A DNA stretch of 64,000 bases from Ilyonectria destructans. Taxonomy: Eukaryota > Ascomycota > Sordariomycetes > Hypocreales > Nectriaceae. How positions within the stretch are numbered: position 1 is the first letter of the stretch; every line of letters starts with the position of its first letter. The position numbers were made by a program, and so were the translations under genes. Below the pieces are notes generated by a model, which saw only the letters and a list, made by a program, of their open reading frames with translations, did no database searches and was not told where the DNA came from. Shown piece after piece: positions 55,208 through 64,000 of this stretch. The stretch lies in the NCBI GenBank assembly GCA_020740775.1, contig JAHEWK010000017.1, positions 682,001 to 746,000 on the forward strand. The letters run 5' to 3'.

Positions 55208-56965
55208 TATGGAACTCGAGTGTATAGGCACTGTTGATAGATTCCTCAGAGACTATGAGAAGAATAAGTTCCCGTAGATCTAAACAAGTCACTTACTAAT
55301 AATAAATATTAACTCATGTTGGAGCTTGGTGGTGTAACACAGATATGCCTGATTGTGGTACACTTGTACCCTTAGTTATTCCGTCCTCGTTCAATTCGTC
55401 GGCCTTTTTTAACCCGATTGACGTGAACTGAATATCTCCTGTACCGCTTGGGAACCGGCCCCATGTCACCTGCCAAAGGCCATTACATACGCTAGGGGCG
55501 GATTTCTACTCGAGGCATGGCCGCATGGGTTAGTGTCCTGGGGTGTTGCCACGTCATCTTAGGAGCATGAGTAGCCTCCGAGTGTAGTGTTGGGTTGGAA
55601 ATGAGGGCTGAATTTGGAAGTTTGACCCACCTAGGTCTACATCCTACAAGACGTCTTCATGCTGTTCGCGAGGCGATTGCGGAAACAGAATCCCGGACTA
55701 GCATGTGGACCATAAGCGACTTGCAAGTGCCAACCAACACGCCAAGCCGCTAGTAAATCACCCGTAAATCATATTAGCCGGCTGGGAAAAAGTCGAGGTC
55801 GATACGAACACCATGAGAGGTGGCACCCTGGAGCTAGATGAGCTAGCCAGTTGCTACCCCATGCATGAGCCACGGGGCACTACCTGTGCTTCCCCGGATC
55901 TGCGTGCTCTTGTGAATAGCGAACAATACCGGGCCTTGGCCGGTTTCGCATGGCCTGACTTTAGATTACATTATAGCAGAATCTCTCCGACGTTCAATGG
56001 TAGTTGTTTGGGTAATTCATTTGAACGCCATTTCTCGTACCAGAAACGAGACCGGGTATCACCTAAAATGTCTTTATTTCCGAGTTAGAACAACTTTTAT
56101 CGGCATGCTATAACTTAGCTTTAGATTATAGTGTCCAATCATTGAAAGACGGCAAAATAGGGTTGTCCCGGACTCCCCGTACACAGAGAGGTACTCTTTT
56201 GCCACTGTCACACTCATGCATTCCAAGTATGCATAATGACTGCACCTGCTGACCTCGGATGGTGCCTCGGACTTTTCTAACGATCTAGGTATGCAGCTAC
56301 TGAAGCCAAGCCCATAATACTAGCATCTCGGGTGAAATGGGCGCGAAGCTCTATCGCAGACGTCGTTGGTCCGGCTTGTAAGCTACCCACAAGACGAATG
56401 GTGGGCTGTTTTGTGAATTTCGATCTTGTAATTTACTGATTCATGTGAGGAGACGGATAGTGGCTAATGGCGCCTCCATGACTGTAGACTAGGCTGAATG
56501 AAAGCGGCTGACGACACAGATGTCAGTGTGGGCCGAGACTGTGGACCGAAGACCGAGGTGGCTAAAGTCTAGTAGACACACGCCCCAATTAGGTACTATA
56601 ACTGGAACCCGAAAATTGTCGAGCGAAAGCGAAAATTCGCAAAACAAAAGCCGAAGAACCGACGCACAAGGGATGGGTGAGAATCCGAGTCCAGGCCCTA
56701 CCCCAGGAAAGCCAATCCCCGCAATACCGGGGCCCCGGACTGCGGTAAACTCGGTCATGTATTCACACGTTCGGGGTGTATAGGTGGCTCGGATTACCTG
56801 GTATAGTGGAATGAACAGAGAGTCGGGTATAGTATATATAACAATTTCCCTCCCTCTCATTGCAAATCTTCCCATGGAAAAGGGTTGAATACTCATCAAC
56901 GCATCCCCAGCCCCAATTACATTCTACTTGCAGAAGCATAAACCCTGCTCATTCTTTCATACATC
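55208..56965. other. intergenic region of 1.76 kb
   Basis: Upstream DNA of the damaged GH43 (minus) and the MFS permease (plus). Contains the TATA box at 56833-56841. A 91-residue frame at 55813-56088 has no motif. No gene is called. Confidence 0.5.
56833..56841 (+). promoter_or_regulatory. TATA box of the second MFS sugar transporter
   Basis: TATATATAA, about 125 bases before the ATG at 56966. Confidence 0.45.
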
Positions 56966-58765
56966 ATGGCCTCGCTTGAGAAGCCCCCGACGAAGGAGGT
57001 GGAACATCGAGAGGCTGGCATTGAAGATGCACATGCGTCGAAAAGTGTCACCTACGATGCCGCCGCTAGAGGCCAGGGCCTCACGGGATATGAATCTTTG
57101 AGTGCATGGGAGACTGCCAAGGCGTTCAAAATGAACGCTCTCATCTGCTTCATTGTCACCATCAGCGCCGCTACTGACGGGTATCAAATTGGGTAAGTAC
57201 TTTACCTGTTCAACACGAGATGATGTTTCACTTGTTCAATTCTAACCCCAATCGGACAGACTGATTGGGAATATCATCGCAAATGATGGCTTCGTCCAAA
57301 AGTTCGGCAACCAGCACACTTCTGAAGGCAAAACTGTGCTTTCGTCTCCCGTGCTCAGCGCTTGGGCTTCGATCGGGTCCGTCGGCCAGATCGTTGGAAT
57401 GACTACATTGCCATTCCTGTCGAACAAATATGGAAGGAAAGCTGCCATGTATGCTTACTGGTTCATCCTCGCGATCAGCATTGCTCTTGAGTGCGTCGCT
57501 GAAAACTGGAAAGTCTGGCTGGTCTCAAAACTCTTCGGCGGTATTGGCGTCGGTTGCCTCCAGTCCACGATCCCAACATATATATCCGAAGTCGCACCCA
57601 TCCGCGCCCGAGGTGCCTTTCTGATGTGTTATTCCCTCTGGTGGATCATTGGGCAGTTCTTTGCTCCAGTGGCTCTGCAGGTTATGTCAGAATATGCCCC
57701 AAACAACTATATGACTCCTATTTATACCCAATGGTCTCAGATTGGTTTGATGCTTATAATTTACCTTGTTATTCCAGAATCCCCCGCTTGGTGCGTAACT
57801 CGCAATAAACCCGAACAAGCGAAGAAAGCGCTTCGAATACTCTATAAAGGCGTCGAGGATTTTGATGTTGAACATCAGTATAACCTGTTGGTTATTAATG
57901 TTGAACATGAACGGCTTTTAGCAGCAGAGCAACACAACGAGAAATGGTACGCTATCTTCAAAGGCACCGACGGGTGGCGTACGATCATATCCTGCTGGAC
58001 CCTCATGACTCAGCAGTTCATTGGTCTTGGTGTCTTCTTTGCCTATGGCAGCTATTTCTTTCAACAAGCTGGACTCGAGGATCCATTCAAGGTCACCTGT
58101 ATCACTTCGGGTATCAATATCGCAGCCAGTATTGTGGTTATTTACCTGGCGGATGCTACGGGCCGCCGGTGGATGGCCTGTTGTGGAACGACCCTTTGTT
58201 GGGCATGCAACGTCGCAGTTGGTATCCTCGGCGTCGTGCCAGATTTCAAGGCCAAGAATATCCTTCTTATTGTCTTCGCCTGTTTTTGGAGTAAGCAGTT
58301 ACAGCTAAGAACATCGAACCATATGACTAACGTCTAATCTACAGATATCGGTCTGGTAGCCAATGGTGCAACTGGATGGGGCTTTATTGGCGAAATCTCG
58401 TCTCAGAGACTGCGACACTATACAGCAGGTTTCGCTGCGGCCTCCACATGCGTCGTTGGCGTTGTTATGGGTGTCTTAATTCCGTATATGGTTAATGCAA
58501 ACCAGTGGAACTGGAGCCTTAAGACTTGTTGGTTCTTTGCTGGTCTTGGTCTCCCCTTTACTGTCGCGATGTGGTTTCTTATTCCAGAGACAGCTGGGTA
58601 GGTCAAACTGCAATCCATTGAAAATGTCCATCTCTAATCTTATATCATAGCCGCTCCGCTGCTGAGCTTGATGAGCTGTTCGAACGGAAAATCAAGCCAT
58701 GGCGATTCCACAAGACCGTCACAGCTACTCAGCGGATGGTGGATGCTAATCATAGGGAGTTCTGA
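56966..58765 (+). CDS. MFS sugar transporter
   Basis: Proton-coupled sugar permease of the major facilitator superfamily. Exons are 56966-57192, 57260-58290, 58345-58597 and 58651-58765, giving 541 residues. The cytosolic N terminus is rich in charged residues. Motifs are SNKYGRKAAMYAYW, GCLQSTIPTYISEVAPIRAR, PESPAWCVTR, YLADATGRRWMACCG, GEISSQRLRHYTAG and PETAGRSAAELDELFER, so every standard sugar-porter signature is present and it should be functional. It differs clearly from the permease at 37774 (different length, introns and signature residues), so the two are not a recent duplication. Its head-to-head position with the damaged GH43 and closeness to GH78 suggest import of rhamnose, arabinose or their oligosaccharides, which is an inference from context. 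Confidence 0.92.
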
Positions 58766-60116
58766 TGGGACGGTCACAGAGAGGGTGTGTCCAGGAGAAA
58801 GGGTGACCTAGATGAAGCCTTCCAGTGCCCAGCTAGCCTTGGTAGCTACACTCTAGGCAAATCAAAGCCTGGTGGTAGTTACTAACAGAAAGTCTTTCCT
58901 CTCCAGAACACAACAGCTCCAAGTCTTTCGCAAGTGTAGTTGTAATTTCTATCAGGAAAGGTAACCAGTTGGACTAGAAACCTTAGTCTGTTTGAGTAAC
59001 TGTTGACCTTTAAATGGACTGGGTATATGGTCTGCATTGTTGATACTATTGTTGGTGTTTTTTTTTACTGTTGAGCTTCTAGTCTCCCCTCTGGGTATGT
59101 GTGTACTAGGGCACCCTGACCTCTTGGTAGTCGTAATTTCACTTCCATCAACCTTACAAAGCGACCTTGTGTAATAGACCCTAACAGTCTCTACCCCATT
59201 ATTCCCTACTTGTCGTCTACTTGTGAGCAACGCGACGCGAATGATGCCTTCTGTGAAAAATTGAGTTCCTTTGCTAATCCACCTGGACGGTATCTTTTCT
59301 CCAACCTCGACAAATGGACATGGGATTTAATAGACCCCAAAGCGGCTGTGCACGCCGGATCAAGATCCTAGGGTCTCATCAACACACCTTAAGCGTACCT
59401 ATAATTGGCGCCTCTTGCACCTCGGGCTTTCGAAAGCATTCAAAGATCAATCCGAACTCCTCAGGGTCTCTCTGCTTAGCATTCAACACGCCCATCGACC
59501 TATGTCATGGCGATGGAATCTCACACGAAAACCTACGACGTACGACCTCCATACGAAAGCACATGTGACGACCCCTCTGCGAATGTGCCAGAGCCAGCGA
59601 CGCTCATACTGGCAGGTCAATCATACACGCCGAGACCGCAGCCTCAAAACTTATTTATCAGATGAGCCGGAGCGCAACCTCACCGTCGCGAAACAAAATG
59701 GGACATCCGTGACATTCGAACGAGTGGAACATGACATCCCTGAAGGGGTCGAAGGCACAGCTTCCGCCAAACGACAGAACCATCCGCCATTCTACCTTGG
59801 ATGAACGCAGAATACCGAAAAGACACTCAGCGCACTTTATTACAGCCGCCTCGCCCCAGATGATTGGCAACATCAGCTTTAAAACATCCATGTCGATTAT
59901 CCCTCATCCCTTGCACAAGTGCCATGTTGGACTAACAGTCTGTCAGTTCTAGAAAGTATGACACCGATCTCGGCGTATTCGGATATGAAACCGGCAAAGA
60001 GAGCCGGAGCAAGGAGTGGAAATGGTGGAGGAGCCTGCTAAATGAGATATGTCCGATATTTTTCGTCACCGGTACATGCGTCGTATCGACAGTTCGGATT
60101 CTAGGATCTACCTACA
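58766..60116. other. intergenic region with possible coding remnants, left of the transposon
   Basis: 1.35 kb. A 129-residue plus-strand frame (59415-59804) and, near 59950-60110, the stretch YDTDLGVFGYETGKESRSKE followed by WKWWRSLLNE and a hydrophobic FFVTGTCVVSTVRIL look protein-like but are not joined and have no known domain. The second stretch ends at the transposon insertion site. This may be a broken gene of unidentified family. Confidence 0.4.
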
Positions 60117-60142
60117 GCGGGGTTCCAAAAGTCTTGCAACAG
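60117..60142 (+). repeat. left terminal inverted repeat of the mariner element
   Basis: Begins CAGCGGGGTTCC and ends GTCTTGCAAC; 26 bases identical to the reverse complement of 61497-61522. TA precedes it. Confidence 0.95.
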
Positions 60143-60258
60143 CCCCACTTACACCACCACCCTCACCGGAACGCATGCAATAAAGATACCAATTAAACAG
60201 GCCACAGACTAGCTGTAATAAAAGTAACTACATTTTTGGATTCCTCAGAGGCGTGGCT

Positions 60259-61411
60259 TTAATATTTTGTATACCAACCCCTAGCTTTACGGCAAGCCTC
60301 CACCCTACGCGGCATAGACTCCAGCAGGCCCCGAATGAAGTCTTGAGGGATAGCTTCCCACGCCGCTTCCAAGCACACTTTAAATTTAGCGATATCGGCT
60401 GCGTTTTTCTTCAATTTGGAGACCCAAGGGAACATTCTATAGAGATCTCTCTTTAGTCTGGCCCAAATATGCTCGATGGGGTTCAGATTGGGGCTGTGAG
60501 GCGGCCAGTCAATAAGAGAGATCCTATGCTCAAGCAGAAAGCTCATCGAGACCTTTAATGTGTGAATTCCGGCATTATCCTGCTGAAAATACTGGGTGCC
60601 GTTATAATCAGGAAGAAGCCCAGAAGTCAGAGCTTCAATATAGCTCTTTGATGAGTAGCCTCCGCACTTGGAGGCTGTATCCCAAGTCATAATAACCAGC
60701 TTGCTTCAGCTCCTCTTACAAATTGCACCCCACACCATTATCATCACATCACCCTTGCCATAGGCCATTTTATTAACGAATTTTAGGTCATAGATCTCAT
60801 AGGTAAACCTCCAGACCCAGGTACCTGGATTGGCACTGCCATTTGCAGCAGAATATTTATCAGAGAAGATAATCTAAGGGGTGTAAGTAACAGGTATAGT
60901 AGCGGACAGGGACATCTTAAATACTCGGCTATACCTCACTCAATTCTTCCTCTTTTTTCGCCCAATCGCGTGTAAACTGAAGCCGTTAAGCTGCATCTTC
61001 CTTTTATAAAAAGATCCTCTTTCTAGCTTGCCATTTGCATAAGTTAACCTCATTTAAAGCCCGGCGTACAGTCGTCGCGCTCACCCCAAGACTCAGGTCA
61101 TCCACCAGATCTTTTCTTAAGACGCCTTCGTCCTGTCGTATAGCGTGAATAATAGCCCTTTTCGCCCGAGGCGTCAGACTTGGGGGACGCCCGGACTGAG
61201 GGTTAGGATCAATTGATGCGGTTGTCTCGAGCCGTTGAAGCAGACGGCTGATTGTGGCTGTCGTGACCCCAAAACGCGTCGCAACCACACTCCTTTTTTC
61301 TCCAGCTTGCACGGCCGCAATAATAGCCGCACGAAGCTCGGGGCTAGTTCGTTGTTTTCCTTGGCGATTTCCGGATATTATGGTCCCAAAAGATCGTAAA
61401 TTGGACGTCAT
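60259..61411 (-). pseudogene. Tc1/mariner transposase, interrupted
   Basis: The N-terminal part (61411-61004) has the paired helix-turn-helix: GKQRTSPELRAAIIAAVQAG, VVATRFGVTTATISRLLQRL, the NPQSGRPPSLTPRAKRAIIH linker and LSLGVSATTVRRALNEVNL. After RKRIFL the frame hits several stops and a shift. The catalytic core then reappears as IIFSDKYSAANG (first Asp), VMIMVWGAICKRS, a TGA, SKLVIMTWDTASKCGGYSS, QYFQQDNAGIHT (second Asp) and PPHSPNLNPIEHIWARLKR (Glu of the DDE triad), ending in ARGWYTKY at 60259. All landmarks of a DDE Tc1-type enzyme are present, but at least four stops or shifts separate them. Confidence 0.88.
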
Positions 61412-61496
61412 AATAAAAAGTTGTGAGATGTTGAAGATGAAGGAGCAAAAAACGCGGTTCGGATCCTTGACGCTGGTCGCGAAAAAGTCGCGTGGC

Positions 61497-61522
61497 GTTG
61501 CAAGACTTTTGGAACCCCGCTG
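61497..61522 (-). repeat. right terminal inverted repeat of the mariner element
   Basis: Exact inverted copy of 60117-60142, followed by TA. Confidence 0.95.
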
Positions 61523-62399
61523 TAGACTATGTCTTGAAAGTTTGTTTGATAGAGTACTACATAACATAGCGTATAACTAGTTTATTGAAATTTCTCGATA
61601 ATACCTCGTCCGTAGCGAATGGATGTAACGCACTGTGCCGCTGCTGCGCCTCGACGCCCAACACATCCTAGAGTCGTGAATCAAAGATGAACAATTTCGG
61701 AAATATCCTAATTAATTCAGCATTAAATTCGGCATGCGCAGCTACAATACACGCATCCGGCCTTGCAGTTTGTTTTAGTTGGCATCTCGGCAATATTTCA
61801 AGTTGTGGTTGCCTGTTTTACTGCGTGGAAGACTCTAAACATTAAAATTGAGCCGGTACTCCCTATTCGGTACTGCACTACACATTGTTAAGGCGTATTG
61901 CTGTTGATATGCGGAAGTAATAGTGTAAAGTTGAATCCAGATTAAAGGAAATAACACATTAAAATGCGGATATTGATCAAAGACGTGTCTAGTAGTTTTG
62001 CCTTCCATTAATCTTCCACCAAAACCTAAAACCTACAATCCTCCCCTAGGGAATAGTTTGCGCGAAGAAAGTACATCTTTCCCGACTATGCCACCTGAAA
62101 GGGTAAATGTCTGCTGCATTTGAAGAGCCCCAAATTGTGTGCGTAATCAGTAAGACCATCTAACTCCAAATCGACGACCCACAGATTGTGGCTGAATAGC
62201 TCGAAGCTGGTTTGTTACAGCCCAACGAGGCAGAATCGGCCAGCCGCCTCACAGCCTCATTCCCAACCCCGCTCGCACTTTGTTGTTTTGCCAGATATAC
62301 CAGACACAACCACCGATAGTACGACTCACAACCCCAAAGTGGACGGGAACACCATCCTGATGCGTGGAAATATGATCTAGTCCTCACATCTTTGCCAGC
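61523..62399. other. intergenic region, right of the transposon
   Basis: 877 bases, AT-rich at 61680-62000. Promoter of the ankyrin protein gene at its right end. No gene is seen. Confidence 0.5.
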
Positions 62400-64000
62400 A
62401 TGGATCCCTTGTCCATCGTCACCGCGTCCTTCTCCCTCGCGGGTGGCATCGCCAAGGCGTCTCTGTCCCTGTCGCAGTTTGCCCGCGATGTCCGTGACTC
62501 CGCGAACGATCTCGATGCGATATCCAAGGAGATGCAGTCCTTGGTGGCCGTGCTTGACCCGCTGACCCGCTCAATGGCCCGCCGGCGAGATGGACCTCTC
62601 CCTGAAGTCCTCGTCCTGCAGGTCGACACCACCATTACTGGATGCGTTGTGGTCGTAGAGCAGATCGAGCAGACGATACAGAAATACCGCCGCGATAAGG
62701 TCTGGACTTCGGCGAAATGGGTCATATTTGGCAAAGGAGATATGACCAAGCTACGCGAAAGCCTCGAGGCCTACACAATGGCTCTCAGTCTTGGGCTACA
62801 TGCAATATCTATGTGCGTTATGGTTCGGGATGATGTACCATCTAGCCACTGACAGTAATACAGAAGCACAGGTCAGGATATCAAGGATGACACAGAAGTC
62901 ATCAGATCACATGTCGAGGCACTCAGATTCAACACCGACGAGATTCTGGCGCGAGTAAATTCTCTCCGCAACAAGGGGCCGTCTTCCGGGAGCCGGGCAA
63001 GAGTTACACAGTGGATTGAGCAAATGACAGTTCTCAGTTCGTATGCCGAATCCACATACAAAGAGACCCTTGTCGACCCTTCCGAGTTTGCTACAGACCA
63101 AGGAAGCCCGGTTTTGGCTGCCGTCGAAGAGGTCCCCGAAGTCACTGAGCGTAAGGAATCTTCGTCTCGACCGCCCGAAGTCTCTCGACTCATGCAACAA
63201 GAGTCTGATACGATCGAGCTCTCACGCCTCGAAGTCATCGAGCACAAGAAATCTTCGTCTCGACTGCAGCCCGAAGTCACTGAGCGTAAGAGATCTTCAT
63301 CTCCACGGCGGCCCCGAGTCACTGAGCACAAGAAACCTTCATCTCCTCGACTACTGCAACAAGCACCTGATCTGGTCAAACTCTCGCGGCTTCCGTGGGA
63401 AAATCCTCATTCCTTTATTCCTGTTGCTTGGAATATACCACAGCCCGCAGCGCCAGTCGTCAAGGAGATGGTACGCAGAGGGTCCAGTCATTCAAGTCCG
63501 GGCACGAAATCTCCTTCACCCAACATAAGCCATGCCTCCTCCTCAATGCTAGAAGAGAAACTTTCAGATACCAACAGCAAGGAGACTTGGAGCCGATTAT
63601 TGTTTAAGGGGATCGAGGACTTTGCCGAGGAAGTAAAGGAAGTTGCGTTGCTTGTGCGCCGCGACGAGGAATTGATTGCAGCGTCTCTCGCTCGACGCAA
63701 ACGAATGGATAATCAAGATCAGGAGGATATAGACCATCGCATTGACGACATAGACGGGCGCACGCCAGCAAAGTTTGTCCGGGATGCGGTTGCTGAGGGA
63801 GCGGACCCAAGCGGTCTTATTGATGGTCTTAATCTTTCCAGGACATTAGCCCAGGCCCTCCGTACTTCCAACGATGAGTATCTCTTTGCGCTTCTGAAAT
63901 ACGGAGCCGATCCGAATGCGAAAGTCATTCGCATGTACGGTCCGAAACCCGTGAATTACACCGCCCTGACTTACGCGGCGTGGAAAGGCAACGAACGTGC
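62400..64000 (+). CDS. fungal N-terminal-domain/ankyrin protein, 3' end outside the window
   Basis: Partial gene. Exon 1 is 62400-62812, intron 62813-62863, and exon 2 is open from 62864 to the window edge (about 515 residues seen). The N terminus MDPLSIVTASFSLAGGIAKA and the helical region to about residue 170 match the fungal N-terminal domain found in STAND and ankyrin proteins linked to allorecognition and signalling. A low-complexity basic linker with repeated E-V-T-E-x-K-x-S-S-S units spans 63130-63350. After a Ser/Pro-rich stretch and a helical segment, SNDEYLFALLKYGADPN and YTALTYAAWKGNERA look like ankyrin repeats at the window edge. No NACHT P-loop is seen between the N-terminal domain and the ankyrin region. 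There is no signal peptide. The function is unknown. Confidence 0.82.
63130..63350 (+). repeat. coding minisatellite in the ankyrin protein linker
   Basis: Four imperfect units of about 36-42 bases encode EVTERKESSSR, EVIEHKKSSSR, EVTERKRSSSP and RVTEHKKPSSP. The outer units are accompanied by a longer echo, LMQQESDTIELSRL and LLQQAPDLVKLSRL. Frame is kept throughout. Confidence 0.8.

Larger units (their letters stand above)
60117..61522 (-). mobile_element. Tc1/mariner-type DNA transposon, inactive
   Basis: 1406-base element bounded by perfect 26-base terminal inverted repeats and flanked on both sides by TA (60115-60116 and 61523-61524), the target-site duplication of Tc1/mariner elements. 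A single transposase region is on the minus strand. The transposase is broken (see that entry), so the copy cannot move by itself, but the intact ends could still be used by an enzyme supplied by another copy. Confidence 0.93.

Noticed and set aside
61004..61567. 187-residue frame starting outside the transposon
   Set aside because: Its first 52 codons run through the right terminal repeat from flanking DNA; the transposase start is better placed at 61411.

Overview
This window looks like nuclear DNA of a filamentous ascomycete (Pezizomycotina). Protein genes are broken by short introns of about 48-100 bases with GT donors, CTAAC/CTAAT-type branch sites and YAG acceptors. Intergenic spaces are 0.4-3 kb, and the gene content (secreted S10 and G1 peptidases, tannase-type esterases, plant-polysaccharide enzymes, sugar permeases, a fungal ankyrin protein) is typical of a plant-associated saprotroph or pathogen. 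I cannot name the species. All exon structures below were worked out by eye from splice signals, reading frame and family motifs. For the intron-split genes where I summed the exons, the total came out as a whole number of codons.

Left part (1-20 kb). Two tandem S10 serine carboxypeptidases lie next to an OPT-family oligopeptide transporter, which suggests a peptide-scavenging group. They are followed by a 4-coumarate:CoA ligase-like adenylating enzyme, an FAD-dependent DAO-type oxidoreductase, a tannase/feruloyl-esterase-family protein that ends in KDEL, a type-B carboxylesterase, a GPI-anchored acidic protein and a G1 (eqolisin) glutamic peptidase.

Middle part (20-59 kb). This is a broken run of carbohydrate genes: a right-handed beta-helix GH28-like enzyme divergent from an alginate-lyase-superfamily protein, an MFS sugar permease, a two-domain GH43, a DUF1593/Sde182 nucleoside-hydrolase-like protein, a secreted serine hydrolase with a PKD-like domain, a GH78 alpha-L-rhamnosidase, a damaged GH43 and a second MFS sugar permease. 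It resembles a loose fungal polysaccharide-utilization island for a rhamnose/arabinose/uronate-containing polymer. An HxxxD acyltransferase, a Cys-rich secreted protein and two proteins of unknown family lie among these genes. I recognised no transcription factor.

Right part (59-64 kb). A complete Tc1/mariner-type element with perfect 26-base terminal inverted repeats and TA flanks carries a decayed transposase. Beyond it begins a fungal N-terminal-domain/ankyrin protein that runs off the window and has coding minisatellite repeats in its linker.

Relics. Besides the mariner element there is a pogo/Fot-type transposase fossil near 20.5 kb and a fragment of a casein kinase 2 alpha gene near 42.7 kb. 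Several premature stops in the relics are CAA/CAG to TAA/TAG changes, as expected from C-to-T decay such as RIP, though this is not proven. I saw no rRNA, tRNA or CRISPR array.
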